Below are positions 42,948 to 52,954 of a stretch of 64,000 nt of DNA, piece after piece. Both the position numbers and the translations under genes were made by a program. Under the pieces are notes generated by a model. That model made no database searches. It was not told the origin of the DNA and was given only the letters and a program-made list of their open reading frames with translations. Source of the DNA: JAWXUK01 sp044432725 (GTDB lineage: Bacteria; Bacillota; Clostridia; Oscillospirales; Oscillospiraceae); the NCBI GenBank assembly GCA_044432725.1, contig JAWXUL010000001.1:62001-126000 (forward strand). The letters run 5' to 3'. Position 1 is the stretch's first letter, and every line of letters begins with the position of its first letter.

Positions 42948-44435
42948 ATGCAATACATGAGTACACGAAATCGGGACATTCACTATACCTCTGTCCAAGC
43001 AATTTCCCAGGGTTTGGCACCTGACGGTGGGCTGTTTATACCTGCCTATATTCCAAAATTGGCAGATAATGCTTTGCAAGAGTTGACCGCAATGTCCTAT
43101 CAACAACGTGCCGTTTATGTGATGAAGATTTTTTTAGAAGAATTTTCCACCCGTGAGTTAACTGATTTTACGAAATCTGCTTATAACTCTGAAAAATATG
43201 ACACCCCAGCCATTGCCCCTGTGCGTAAAGTGATGGATGATACCTATGCTTTGGAACTGTGGCACGGTCCTACCTGTGCATTTAAGGATATGGCACTGCA
43301 AATGTTGCCACATCTCCTAACTGCCTCCTTAAGAAAACAAGAAGAACGCAAAACAGCCTGCGTTTTGGTTGCGACTTCAGGGGATACAGGAAAAGGTGCT
43401 TTGGCAGGTTTTCAGGATGTGCCTTCCACTAAGGTGTTGGTGTTTTATCCTAAAGACGGTGTATCAAAAGTCCAAGAAATCCAAATGGTGACACAAGACG
43501 GAGATAATGTAGGTGTCACAGCAGTGGTCGGTAACTTTGATGATGCACAAGCAGGAGTCAAAGCTTTGTTCCAAGATGAAGCGTTAAAAGAAGAGCTTGG
43601 TCGACGAGGCTATTTGCTTTCTTCGGCAAATTCTATCAACTGGGGACGTGTCTTGCCGCAAATCGTGTATTATATTTCTGCCTACAGCGATTTGATTCGA
43701 GATGAACAAATCGAAGCAGGTGACTTGGTCAATGTTTGTGTGCCAACAGGGAATTTTGGCAATATTTTAGCAGCGTATTATGCTAAGCTCATGGGAGTGC
43801 CCATTGATAAATTGATTTGTGCTTCTAATGAAAATAATGTATTGACAGATTTTCTGCGCACAGGTGTGTATGATAAAAATCGCCAGTTTTATAACACAAA
43901 CTCACCTTCTATGGATATTTTAGTTTCTAGTAATTTAGAACGACTTTTACAAGCGGTATCTCAAGATGGTCCATGGGTAAAAGGAAAAATGGAAGAACTT
44001 GCTGAAACTGGAAAATATGAAGTAGAACCCGCAAAGTTCTCTCGTATTTCATCACAATTTGTGGGCTATTTTTGCGATGGGAAAGAAGTGCAACGCACCA
44101 TTGCAGAAGCATATGAAAAATGTGATTATTTAATGGATACCCATACAGCTGTTGCATTCCATGCTTTGGCGCAATATCGAGCAGAGACAGAAGATAATAA
44201 GAAAACCATTGTGGTTTCCACAGCAAGTCCTTATAAATTCTGTGATTCAGTTTTGGAAGCTTTGGGTGTACCAAAAGATTCTCAAGAGAAAGATTTGGAT
44301 GCACTAACCCAACTTGCCTCGAAAACAGGAGAGCCTGTGCCTGCACCTCTTGCTGAACTTCATGGAAAAAAGGTTCGTTTTACTTCAGTGGTGGAAAAAG
44401 AAGCCATGATTTCTGCAGTGCAGGAGTTTTTATGA
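42948..44435 (+). CDS. thrC: Threonine synthase
   Basis: 495 residues. Converts O-phosphohomoserine to threonine with PLP. ATG 42948 gives the usual N-terminus (QYMSTR); a TTG three codons earlier is less likely. Schiff-base Lys in 'GPTCAFKDMALQML', 'VATSGDTGKGALAGF', and the phosphate loop 'CVPTGNFGNILAAYYAK'. Length fits the clostridial/fungal-type enzyme. The next gene overlaps by ATGA. Confidence 0.95.
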   Translation: MQYMSTRNRDIHYTSVQAISQGLAPDGGLFIPAYIPKLADNALQELTAMSYQQRAVYVMKIFLEEFSTRELTDFTKSAYNSEKYDTPAIAPVRKVMDDTYALELWHGPTCAFKDMALQMLPHLLTASLRKQEERKTACVLVATSGDTGKGALAGFQDVPSTKVLVFYPKDGVSKVQEIQMVTQDGDNVGVTAVVGNFDDAQAGVKALFQDEALKEELGRRGYLLSSANSINWGRVLPQIVYYISAYSDLIRDEQIEAGDLVNVCVPTGNFGNILAAYYAKLMGVPIDKLICASNENNVLTDFLRTGVYDKNRQFYNTNSPSMDILVSSNLERLLQAVSQDGPWVKGKMEELAETGKYEVEPAKFSRISSQFVGYFCDGKEVQRTIAEAYEKCDYLMDTHTAVAFHALAQYRAETEDNKKTIVVSTASPYKFCDSVLEALGVPKDSQEKDLDALTQLASKTGEPVPAPLAELHGKKVRFTSVVEKEAMISAVQEFL

Positions 44436-45115
44436 GCCTTTTTGTCATCGGTGACACGCACTTATCTTTGGGTGTGAAAAAAGAAATGGATATTTTTGGC
44501 GGTAATTGGGTAGGCTACATGGACAAACTGGAAAAAAGTCTGACGGCGCTATCTACTGAAGATGTTCTGGTTTTGTGCGGTGATATGGGGTGGGGAATGA
44601 CACTCGAACAAAGTTTAAAAGACTTTCAATTTTTGTCGAACTGCCCAGCGAAAATCATTTTGGTAAAAGGCAATCACGATTACTGGTGGGTTGGCATCAA
44701 AAAAATGGAGACATTTTTCCAAGAGCATTACATGTCATCCTTTTCTTTTCTTCATAATAATTGTATCTTTTATGATGAAATTGCCCTTTGTGGAACAAGA
44801 GGTTGGTTTTATGAAGAGGACAGAGGCGAACACAGTGCTAAGGTTTTTCGCAGAGAGCTTCTACGCTTGGAAACTTCTTTGAAATCAGCAGGAGAAAAAG
44901 AAAAGTTTTGCTTTATCCACTACCCACCTTTGGCAAATGGTTATTGTTGCCAAGAAATATTAGAGTTATTAAAAAAATATGATGTGAAACGATGTTATTA
45001 TGGTCATTTGCATGGGAAGCAGCATAAGATTGCTGTGGAATCTTTTGTAGATGGGATAGAATTCCATTTGATTTCAGCAGATTATTTGAACTGTGTACCA
45101 AAAAAAGTTCTTTAA
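44432..45115 (+). CDS. Metallophosphoesterase (calcineurin-like)
   Basis: 227 residues. Full set of two-metal phosphoesterase motifs: 'FVIGDTHLS', 'VLCGDMGWG', 'KGNHDYWW', 'FIHYPP' and 'YGHLHG'. The GDMGWG/NHDYWW variant is typical of a clostridial subgroup with unknown substrate. Probably co-transcribed with thrC. Confidence 0.9.
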   Translation: MSLFVIGDTHLSLGVKKEMDIFGGNWVGYMDKLEKSLTALSTEDVLVLCGDMGWGMTLEQSLKDFQFLSNCPAKIILVKGNHDYWWVGIKKMETFFQEHYMSSFSFLHNNCIFYDEIALCGTRGWFYEEDRGEHSAKVFRRELLRLETSLKSAGEKEKFCFIHYPPLANGYCCQEILELLKKYDVKRCYYGHLHGKQHKIAVESFVDGIEFHLISADYLNCVPKKVL

Positions 45116-45141
45116 TATTTTTTGTTTAGAATAAAAAATTA

Positions 45142-45160
45142 AAATTTCTACTAGAAATTT
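45142..45160. repeat. Perfect palindrome upstream of tig
   Basis: AAATTTCTA, centre C, TAGAAATTT, about 80 bp before the tig start. It overlaps the first bases of a TTGATT (45159-45164) that could be a -35 box, so an operator role is possible; the -10 is weak. Confidence 0.45.
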
Positions 45161-45239
45161 GATTGAAAATCTGGTAGAATAAATATGACTATATTTAAAA
45201 GATGCTTGTGGAATCAAGTATCTATTAGGAGGAAAAAAA

Positions 45240-46697
45240 ATGAAAGTTACTAATGTAGAAAAAAAAGAAAAGAGCACAGTAGAACTGACAATTCAAGTAG
45301 AGGTTGATGTGTTTGAAACAGCAGTCCAAAAGGTGTATTTGAAAAATCGTAGCAGAATTACCGTGCCAGGCTTCCGTAAAGGAAAGGCTCCACGTAAAAT
45401 CATTGAAAAAATGTATGGTGCCGAGATTTTCCACGAAGAAGCAATCAACGAATGTTATCCTGCTGCACTACAAGAAGCCATTGAAGCAAATGACATCGAA
45501 GAAATTGGCTATCCTCGTTTAGAAGTAGTATCCATTGATGAAAATGGTCTTACTTTTAAAGCTTTAGTGACTACCAAACCAGAAGTGAAAATCAGCAACT
45601 ACAAAGGCTTGCAAGCCCCTAAAGAAGTAGAAGCTGTCACAGAAGAAGACATTGAAAACGAACTAAAACCCTTTGTCCAACGTGCGACTCGTTCTGTTTC
45701 CATTGATGGCGCTGTGAAAGATGGTGACACAGCTGTCATCGATTTTGAAGGATTTGACCAAGGAGTGCCTTTTGATGGTGGTAAAGGTGATGACTATGCG
45801 CTAACCATCGGTTCTGGTTCTTTTGTGCCTGGCTTTGAAGAACAACTAATCGGTATGAAAAAAGACGACGAAAAAGATATTGATATTAAATTCCCAGAAG
45901 AATATGCCCCTGATTTAGCAGGGAAAGATGTGGTATTCCACGTCAAGATAAAAGAAGTCAAGGAACCTCAAGCCCCAGAGGTTGATGACGAGTTTGCAAA
46001 AGACGTTTCAGAGTTTGACACATTGGCAGAGTTTAAAGAAAGTCTTGGCAAAAAATTAGAAGAACGTAGAAAAGAACATAGTGAACAAGACTATGAAAAT
46101 GCGATTTTAGATCAACTGGTTGACCATATGGAAGGGGAAGTTCCTGATGTTATGGTGGCAATGCAAATCGACAAGTTGATGGAAGATTATGCAAGACGTT
46201 TAACAGCACAAGGAATGTCCATGGAACAATACACCAAAATGATGGGTGGCAATATGAATGCCCTTCGTCAATCTTTGGCTCCAACTGCTTTGCAACAAGT
46301 AAAAAGCCAACTGGCCCTTGGTGCAGTTGCAGATGTTGAGAAATTTGTCATTACAGACGAAGAATTGATGGCTGAAGTGAAACAACTGGCAGAAGATTAT
46401 AATATTTCAGAAGAACAAGTGAAACAAGCTGTGCCAGAACCTACTATGCGTAGTGACTTGCGTTTAAAACGTGCTGCAGAGCTTGTCATTGCAGAAGCGA
46501 AAATCGGTCCTGCTCCAGAGAAAAAAGAGGAGAGTGCTGATAAAGAAGAGAAAAAAGAAGTAAAAAAAGAAAAGAAAGCCAAAAAGGAAACTGAAGGGGA
46601 AGAAAAGCCTAAAAAACGCACCACAAAAGCAAAAGAAGATGGTGAAGTGGAAAAGAAACCTCGTGCCCCTCGTAAAAAGAAAACAGAAGAAGAATAA
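45240..46697 (+). CDS. tig: Trigger factor
   Basis: 485 residues, start behind TTAGGAGG. Ribosome-binding domain with the signature 'VPGFRKGKAPRKIIEKMYG' (~40-58), FKBP-type prolyl isomerase domain ('GDTAVIDFEGF ... GSGSFVPGFEEQLIGMK', ~160-245), then the helical chaperone body. The last ~55 residues (from ~432) are an added Lys/Glu-rich tail ('KKEKKAKKETEGEEKPKKR'), which recalls the tail of Lgt in this genome. Start of the clpP-clpX-lon quality-control cluster. Confidence 0.97.
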   Translation: MKVTNVEKKEKSTVELTIQVEVDVFETAVQKVYLKNRSRITVPGFRKGKAPRKIIEKMYGAEIFHEEAINECYPAALQEAIEANDIEEIGYPRLEVVSIDENGLTFKALVTTKPEVKISNYKGLQAPKEVEAVTEEDIENELKPFVQRATRSVSIDGAVKDGDTAVIDFEGFDQGVPFDGGKGDDYALTIGSGSFVPGFEEQLIGMKKDDEKDIDIKFPEEYAPDLAGKDVVFHVKIKEVKEPQAPEVDDEFAKDVSEFDTLAEFKESLGKKLEERRKEHSEQDYENAILDQLVDHMEGEVPDVMVAMQIDKLMEDYARRLTAQGMSMEQYTKMMGGNMNALRQSLAPTALQQVKSQLALGAVADVEKFVITDEELMAEVKQLAEDYNISEEQVKQAVPEPTMRSDLRLKRAAELVIAEAKIGPAPEKKEESADKEEKKEVKKEKKAKKETEGEEKPKKRTTKAKEDGEVEKKPRAPRKKKTEEE

Positions 46698-46774
46698 GAT
46701 TCTTTTTGTATATTTTCCAGTGTACGGGGATATACTAAGTGGTATAAGATTTTCAGAAAACAAGGAGTAAGTCA

Positions 46775-47365
46775 ATGAGTTATAATAGTTTTATCCCCTA
46801 TGTAGTCGAGCAAACCAACCGAGGAGAACGTTCTTACGATATTTTTTCTCGCTTGCTAAACGACCGTATCATCTTTTTGTCTGAGGATGTGAATGACACC
46901 ACTGCTTCTTTGGTGGTGGCACAACTTCTTTATTTAGAAGCACAAGACCCAGATAAAGATATTCAATTTTATATCAACAGCCCTGGGGGATCTGTCTCTG
47001 CAGGTATGGCAATATATGATACAATGCAATATATCAAGGCAGATGTTTCCACTATTTGTGTGGGTATGGCGGCATCTATGGGGGCGTTTTTGTTATCAGC
47101 TGGTACAAAAGGGAAAAGAATTGCTCTGCCAAATGCAGAAGTAATGATTCATCAGCCTCTTGGTGGGACAAAAGGACAAGCTTCTGATATTAAAATTCAT
47201 GCAGATCATATCCTGAAAACAAGAGATAAGTTAAACCGTATTCTTGCTGAAAATTGCAATCGGCCTTTGACTGATTTGGAAAGAGATACCGAGCGTGATA
47301 ATTATATGTCTGCACAAGAAGCCCTTGATTATGGCTTAATTGATAAGGTAATTGATAAACGGTAA
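46775..47365 (+). CDS. clpP: ATP-dependent Clp protease proteolytic subunit
   Basis: 196 residues. Serine peptidase of 14 subunits; catalytic Ser in 'GMAASMGAFLL', His in 'MIHQPLGG' and the later Asp of the triad in 'RDTERDNYMS'. Normal length and N-terminus. Sits between tig and its partner clpX. Confidence 0.98.
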   Translation: MSYNSFIPYVVEQTNRGERSYDIFSRLLNDRIIFLSEDVNDTTASLVVAQLLYLEAQDPDKDIQFYINSPGGSVSAGMAIYDTMQYIKADVSTICVGMAASMGAFLLSAGTKGKRIALPNAEVMIHQPLGGTKGQASDIKIHADHILKTRDKLNRILAENCNRPLTDLERDTERDNYMSAQEALDYGLIDKVIDKR

Positions 47366-47400
47366 TCCTCCAGTTATGTGAGGAAATGGAGGTAATCATA

Positions 47401-48678
47401 TTGAAAAATGATGATAAACGGCGTGCAGTACAATGCTCCTTTTGTGGCAGAAAACAAGAAGAAGTTGAACGCTTGATTTCTGGCGCTGCAGGAGGTGCAG
47501 GCGCATATATTTGTAATAAATGCGTGCTTTTGTGTACAGAACTTTTAACTGAAGAGAATCCAGAGGATGAAGTGGAAGAAATCCCTTATGGGGACCTTCC
47601 AATTCCCACTGAAATTCACGATGTCCTAAACCAATATATCATTGGGCAAGAGCAAGCAAAAAAAGCTCTTTCAGTTGCTGTCTATAATCACTATAAACGA
47701 ATTCATTATGGTAATAATGAAAACGATGTAGAACTACAAAAAAGTAATATTTTGTTAGTCGGCCCCACTGGTTGTGGGAAAACTTTGTTTGCCCAAACCT
47801 TGGCGAGAATGTTGGACGTGCCTTTTGCGATTGCAGATGCGACCACATTGACAGAGGCTGGATACGTGGGCGACGATGTAGAAAACATCCTTCTTCGATT
47901 GGTACAAGCTGCAGATTACGACATCGAACTTGCAGAAAAAGGTATTATTTATGTAGATGAGATGGATAAAATAGCACGTAAAAGTGAAAACACCTCCATC
48001 ACCCGCGATGTTTCAGGGGAAGGTGTCCAACAAGCCTTGTTGAAAATTTTAGAAGGTACTGTTGCCAATGTCCCACCTCAAGGTGGAAGAAAACACCCAC
48101 ATCAAGAATTCATTCAAATCGATACCAAAAATATTTTATTTATTTGTGGTGGAGCCTTTGAAGGTGTGGATAAAATCATTGAAAATCGTGTAGACCGTCG
48201 TAGTTTAGGCTTTGGAGCAGAAATTTTAAGTAAAAAAGATAGAAATGTAGGCGAGTTGCTACAAGAAATTCAACCACAAGATCTTTTGAAATTTGGTATT
48301 ATTCCAGAACTTGTCGGACGGCTACCTGTGCTGACTACATTGGCTTCATTAGATGAAAAACAAATGGTGCAAATTTTAACAGAGCCAAAAAATGCTTTGG
48401 TAAAACAATATCGCACTTTAATGGGTTATGATTTGGTGGACTTAGAATTCGAAGACGAAGCCTTAGCTGAGATTGCAAGACTTGCTGTGGAGCGTGGTAT
48501 TGGTGCCAGAGGATTGCGTGCTATTTTGGAAGATGTGATGATTCAAATTATGTATGATGTACCTTCTGATGATAGCATAACCAAGGTGACAATCACAGCA
48601 GATGCTGTGAAAAAAGAAGGCGAGCCTGTGATTCTTCGTGAAGATCGCAGCAAAATAAAGCAAAAATTAGCAGATTGA
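47401..48678 (+). CDS. clpX: ATP-dependent Clp protease ATP-binding subunit ClpX
   Basis: 425 residues; TTG 47401 is the start because GGAGGT lies seven bases before it. N-terminal zinc-binding domain (CSFCGRKQ ... CNKC), Walker A 'GPTGCGKT', Walker B 'IIYVDEMDKI', the GYVG pore loop in 'AGYVGDDVE' and RKH-like region. Unfolds substrates for ClpP. Confidence 0.97.
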   Translation: MKNDDKRRAVQCSFCGRKQEEVERLISGAAGGAGAYICNKCVLLCTELLTEENPEDEVEEIPYGDLPIPTEIHDVLNQYIIGQEQAKKALSVAVYNHYKRIHYGNNENDVELQKSNILLVGPTGCGKTLFAQTLARMLDVPFAIADATTLTEAGYVGDDVENILLRLVQAADYDIELAEKGIIYVDEMDKIARKSENTSITRDVSGEGVQQALLKILEGTVANVPPQGGRKHPHQEFIQIDTKNILFICGGAFEGVDKIIENRVDRRSLGFGAEILSKKDRNVGELLQEIQPQDLLKFGIIPELVGRLPVLTTLASLDEKQMVQILTEPKNALVKQYRTLMGYDLVDLEFEDEALAEIARLAVERGIGARGLRAILEDVMIQIMYDVPSDDSITKVTITADAVKKEGEPVILREDRSKIKQKLAD

Positions 48679-48682
48679 TGAT

Positions 48683-48721
48683 TACCCGCAAGCTCCTCTT
48701 CCAAGAGGTAGGTTGCGGGTA
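48683..48721 (+). terminator. Hairpin between clpX and lon
   Basis: Outer stem ACCCGCAA / TTGCGGGT with an inner CTCCTCTT / AAGAGGTAG pairing; only ATTTC follows, so at best a partial terminator or processing site. Confidence 0.55.
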
Positions 48722-48741
48722 TTTCAAAAGGAGAGCAAACT

Positions 48742-51120
48742 ATGAAAAATACAATTTTACCAACAATCGCTCTTCGGGGCATTACTGTCTTTCCTCATGT
48801 GCTGATTCATTTTGATGTGGGCAGAGAAACCTCTATCCATGCGTTAGAAGAAGCAATGTCAACAGGTGAACCCGTCTTTTTGGTGGGGCAAGAAAACATG
48901 ATGGTGGATTTTCCCGAAGAAGACGAATTGTGCAAAATCGGAACCATCTCTCATGTGCGTCAACTTTTACGACTGCCAGGTGACAATATCCGTGTTATGG
49001 TAGAGGGCGTTTGTCGTGGCTCTTTAAAAGAATTGAAACAACAACGACCTTTTTTACTCTGCGAGGTGAAGCCGTTTTCTGAAGATGCCATGCCAAAAAA
49101 CACAGCAAAACTAGAAGCACTTCTGAGATCTACTTGTGAAATGTTTCAGCAATATGTGGAACTTGCGCCCAATCTTCCTTATGATATCGCAATGGCTAAT
49201 ATTATTGAAACCAGTGACGCAGGTTATGTGGCAGATTATATCGCTTCTAACATTGCTATGCGCAACAGCGATAAACAAATGGTATTAGAAGAAATTTCTC
49301 CTGTCCGTCGCTTGGAAAAGGTATTTCGTTTGCTATCTCGTGAAGTAGAAATTCTGAATCTTGACATGGACATTCAAGGAATGGCAAGAGAAAAAATTGC
49401 AGAACATCAAAGAGATTATTATCTCCGTGAACAAATGAAAGCCATTCAAACAGAGCTAGGTGAAGATGAAGAACAAGAAATTGAAGAATATCGTCAAAAA
49501 ATGGAAGAATTAGATCTGCCAGAAGAAGTAGCAGTTAAATTGGAAAAAGAGCTGAAACGTTTGGGGCACCAATCTCGTCATTCCTCGGAAAGTACAGTTA
49601 TACGCAATTATATTGATACTTGTCTAGAAGTGCCTTGGTCTATTTCTAAAAAGCAAAAATTAAATGTTTCTCAGGCAAGTAAACAGCTTGATAAAGACCA
49701 TTATGGACTTGAAAAAGTAAAGGAACGCATTTTGGAATTTCTCGCAGTTCGAAAATTGTCTCCCGAAATTAAAGGGCAAATTCTGTGCCTTGTGGGACCT
49801 CCTGGGGTTGGAAAAACTTCCATTGCTTCCTCGATTGCTTCTGTGCTGGGGAGAGATTTTGCTCGCATTTCCTTAGGTGGTGTCAGTGACGAAGCTGAAA
49901 TTCGTGGTCATCGGAAAACTTATATCGGCGCTATGCCAGGACGAGTCATTGCTGCTGTATCCAAAGCAGGAAGCAATAATCCTGTTCTCTTACTGGATGA
50001 AGTAGATAAAATGGGACGTGACCATCGTGGTGACCCTTCCGCAGCTTTGCTGGAAGCTTTGGATCCAGAGCAAAATAGTAGCTTTAGAGATCATTATTTA
50101 GAATTACCCTTTGATTTGTCTCAGGTTCTATTTATTGTCACAGCGAATACCACTTCTTCCATCCAGCGCCCTTTACTAGATCGTATGGAAATCATCGAGA
50201 TTCCTAGCTATACAGACGAGGAAAAGGTTCAAATTGGAAAAAAATATTTGGTGCCAAAGGAATTGGAAACCCATGGTATGTCCAAAACACAGATGAAAAT
50301 TTCTGACCTAGCTTTGCGCAACGTCATCACTGGTTATACCCATGAGTCAGGTGTTCGTGGATTGCAACGGCAATTAGCAAAGTTATGTCGTAAAACAGCT
50401 ATGAAACTGGTACTTGAAGAAGAAGACTCCGTGAAAATCACAGATAAAAACTTAGAAGATTTTCTGGGAGCCAAACGTTTTCATGGACAACAATACAGCT
50501 TGAAGCAACGTGTCGGTATTGTCAATGGACTTGCATGGACCTCTGTGGGGGGGGAACTTCTGGAAGTGGAAGTCAATATTGTGACAGGCACTGGTAAAAT
50601 AATTTTGACAGGGAATTTAGGCGATGTGATGAAAGAGTCAGCACAAACGGCGCTTAGTTTGATTCGTAGTCGAAGTACAAGCCTTTCCATTGATGAAAAT
50701 TTCTATCAAGAAAAAGATGTTCACATCCACTTCCCTGAAGGTGGTATTCCCAAAGATGGACCTTCTGCAGGGATTGCCATTACAACAGCCATTGTTTCAG
50801 CTTTGACCGATATGTCAGTCCGAGGAGGCATTGCCATGACAGGCGAAGTGTCTCTACGAGGCAGAGTCCTTGCCATTGGCGGGCTTCGTGAAAAATCAAT
50901 GGCTGCTCTTAGAAATGGAATTAAAACAGTTCTAATTCCCAAAGAAAATGAAAAAGATTTAGAAGAAATTGACCAAATCGTGCGTAATCAACTGAATTTT
51001 TATCCAGTGGAAACCATAGACCAAGTACTTGATTTTGTGATTTTTTATCGTGGAAAACCAGTGAAGGATATGGTAATGAAAACAAAATCACGTGGGGAGA
51101 CAAGTCCCTTACAACAATAG
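48742..51120 (+). CDS. lon: ATP-dependent protease Lon
   Basis: 792 residues. N-terminal substrate domain (~1-200), AAA+ domain with Walker A 'GPPGVGKT' and Walker B 'VLLLDEVDKM', and C-terminal protease domain with catalytic Ser in 'PKDGPSAGIAI' and the partner Lys ~43 residues later. Standard LonA in order and length. Confidence 0.98.
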   Translation: MKNTILPTIALRGITVFPHVLIHFDVGRETSIHALEEAMSTGEPVFLVGQENMMVDFPEEDELCKIGTISHVRQLLRLPGDNIRVMVEGVCRGSLKELKQQRPFLLCEVKPFSEDAMPKNTAKLEALLRSTCEMFQQYVELAPNLPYDIAMANIIETSDAGYVADYIASNIAMRNSDKQMVLEEISPVRRLEKVFRLLSREVEILNLDMDIQGMAREKIAEHQRDYYLREQMKAIQTELGEDEEQEIEEYRQKMEELDLPEEVAVKLEKELKRLGHQSRHSSESTVIRNYIDTCLEVPWSISKKQKLNVSQASKQLDKDHYGLEKVKERILEFLAVRKLSPEIKGQILCLVGPPGVGKTSIASSIASVLGRDFARISLGGVSDEAEIRGHRKTYIGAMPGRVIAAVSKAGSNNPVLLLDEVDKMGRDHRGDPSAALLEALDPEQNSSFRDHYLELPFDLSQVLFIVTANTTSSIQRPLLDRMEIIEIPSYTDEEKVQIGKKYLVPKELETHGMSKTQMKISDLALRNVITGYTHESGVRGLQRQLAKLCRKTAMKLVLEEEDSVKITDKNLEDFLGAKRFHGQQYSLKQRVGIVNGLAWTSVGGELLEVEVNIVTGTGKIILTGNLGDVMKESAQTALSLIRSRSTSLSIDENFYQEKDVHIHFPEGGIPKDGPSAGIAITTAIVSALTDMSVRGGIAMTGEVSLRGRVLAIGGLREKSMAALRNGIKTVLIPKENEKDLEEIDQIVRNQLNFYPVETIDQVLDFVIFYRGKPVKDMVMKTKSRGETSPLQQ

Positions 51121-51208
51121 AGAATGATTGAGAGCTTTTAGAGTGAAGTGATAACTTGTGTCATCATTTCGTCTTTGTCTCGAAAAAAGTCTCGAAAAGG
51201 AGTAAAAC

Positions 51209-51802
51209 ATGGCAATCAATTTACAAAATGCAGAGTTTATTATTTCTGCTGCCAGTGTGAAAGATTTTCCACGAGATAGAATGGCACAAGTTGTCTTTGC
51301 TGGTCGATCAAATGTGGGGAAATCTTCTGTCATTAATCGTCTTTTAAATCGTAAAAATTTAGCCAGAGTGGGGAATTCTCCAGGGAAAACCACTCATATA
51401 AACTATTTTAAAATAGATAATGCGTTTTATCTGGTGGATTTACCCGGCTATGGCTATGCAAAAGTATCCAAAACAGAGCGTGCTCGTTGGGGAAAACTGA
51501 TAGAAGAATATTTCGCAGACCCCGAAGATCTGATGACCTTAGGGGTTATGATCGTGGACAGTCGACACAAACCAACAGCAGATGACTGTACAATGGCGAC
51601 TTGGTTTCAAGAAACAGGCTGTCCACTGGTGGTGGTCGCTAATAAATTAGACAAACTAAAGAAAAAAGAAATAGAGCCAAATTTAGATCAAATAAGACTG
51701 GTTTTGCGACTGAATGACGAGGTGGAAATCATTCCCTTTTCTGCAGAGAAAGGCATCGGAAAGCAGGAATTATTAAATGTAATTTTGCCTACGGTGGAAT
51801 AA
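51209..51802 (+). CDS. engB: Ribosome biogenesis GTPase YsxC/EngB
   Basis: 197 residues. G1 'GRSNVGKSS', G3 'DLPGYGYAK', G4 'ANKLDKL'. Needed for 50S assembly. Following lon is its usual place in Firmicutes. Confidence 0.97.
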   Translation: MAINLQNAEFIISAASVKDFPRDRMAQVVFAGRSNVGKSSVINRLLNRKNLARVGNSPGKTTHINYFKIDNAFYLVDLPGYGYAKVSKTERARWGKLIEEYFADPEDLMTLGVMIVDSRHKPTADDCTMATWFQETGCPLVVVANKLDKLKKKEIEPNLDQIRLVLRLNDEVEIIPFSAEKGIGKQELLNVILPTVE

Positions 51803-52783
51803 ATGTTAATTCTTATAGATATATTAAAGATTGCTTTGCAATTTACCCTTGTATTTATTGGGATAACCATTGAAGATACATTTTTTCCTCCCCCTGAAGC
51901 AACGAGTACCATAGAAGAAAGTAGTTTTATCACAGAAGAATTCCCTCAAGAAGAAAAAGAACTGCTACAAGGGAAATGGCATCAGCATTATAATCTGATT
52001 GCCCATGCTTTGGGAGATATAGAAGGACGAATTGAAACAAACAGCAAAGAAGCTTTTCTATCTTCTTATGCAAAAGGTATTCGGGTGATGGAAGCTGATT
52101 TACAGTTGACATCTGATGATGTCTTGGTTGTTAGACATGATTTTGAGCAAATTTCTTACTATAATTTAGAACAAAAAGTCTATGATGGCGACACAGATAT
52201 GGATTTAGCACGATTTATTTCTGAAAAAATCAACTATAAGTACACTCCTTTAACGGCTGAAGATTTAATTGCCTTGCTGATAGAATATGATGACGTTTTT
52301 TGGGTGACAGATACAAAAGATACTGACCCAGAAATCATCGAAAAGCAATTTTCTCAACTGGTAGAATTGGTCAAGGAAACAGAAGATGAAACTCTTTTTG
52401 ATCGTATCATTGTTCAAATATATCAAGAAGAAATGCTTTTACTGATCAACGAAATCTATCCATTTTCTAATTGGATTTTTACATTATATCAAATAGAAGA
52501 CCCAGATATAGAACAAATTGCTACTTTTTGTCAAGATAATGCCATTGATGTGGTTACCATGCCCTATAATACCATAACATTAGAAAAATCAACTATTTTA
52601 CAAGAACAGGGTCTGAAAGTGTATACACATTCTCTCAATCGTTTGTGGGATGTTATGTATGCCCAATATGCTGGTATTGACGGTATTTACAGCGATATTT
52701 TAACACAAGAAGATTTAACCTTGCTGATTGTAAAACCATTTGTACTAGAAGAATCTTTGTTGCCAAATTTGGAGATAAATTAA
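51803..52783 (+). CDS. Glycerophosphodiester phosphodiesterase-like protein
   Basis: 326 residues, starting right after engB. An N-terminal hydrophobic segment (~1-24) suggests a membrane anchor or signal. The GDPD-type TIM barrel follows: 'IAHALGDIEGRIETNSKEAF' (usually AHRG...ENT), 'VMEADLQLTSDDVLVVRHD' with the metal-binding Glu-x-Asp and the catalytic His. The Arg of the usual HRG motif is absent, so this is a divergent subgroup ('PI-PLC X/GDPD-like'), perhaps acting on surface lipids or teichoic acid. Confidence 0.78.
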   Translation: MLILIDILKIALQFTLVFIGITIEDTFFPPPEATSTIEESSFITEEFPQEEKELLQGKWHQHYNLIAHALGDIEGRIETNSKEAFLSSYAKGIRVMEADLQLTSDDVLVVRHDFEQISYYNLEQKVYDGDTDMDLARFISEKINYKYTPLTAEDLIALLIEYDDVFWVTDTKDTDPEIIEKQFSQLVELVKETEDETLFDRIIVQIYQEEMLLLINEIYPFSNWIFTLYQIEDPDIEQIATFCQDNAIDVVTMPYNTITLEKSTILQEQGLKVYTHSLNRLWDVMYAQYAGIDGIYSDILTQEDLTLLIVKPFVLEESLLPNLEIN

Positions 52784-52819
52784 TACTCTTTCTATTTAAA
52801 AATAAACAATTAAATCATC

Positions 52820-52905
52820 GTCTATCTTTGTTCTTATCAAGGCGGAGGAGTCCTGAATCCTTGGTGGATTCAGGAGGACGACAACGATGAGAAGAGCAAA
52901 GAGAG
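52820..52905 (+). ncRNA. Structured leader RNA of the molybdenum/selenium operon (candidate riboswitch)
   Basis: A 14-nt outer helix pairs CTTTGTTCTTATCA (52826-52839) with TGAGAAGAGCAAAG (52888-52901), with one wobble and one mismatch. It encloses a 10-bp hairpin TCCTGAATCC (52851-52860) / GGATTCAGGA (52866-52875) with loop TTGGT. Two purine-rich internal strands (AGGCGGAGGAG and GGACGACAACGA) remain unpaired, as in ligand-binding junctions. No T run follows, so control of translation would be the likely mode. I could not confirm it as the known Moco aptamer. Confidence 0.6.
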
Positions 52906-52954
52906 CGGTTAGTTATTGTTTGTTTTTAGATGGAATGAGTATAAGGAGAAAATA

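Noticed and set aside
52820..52905. Naming the leader as the Moco riboswitch
   Set aside because: Gene context fits, but I could not align the conserved Moco motifs by eye.
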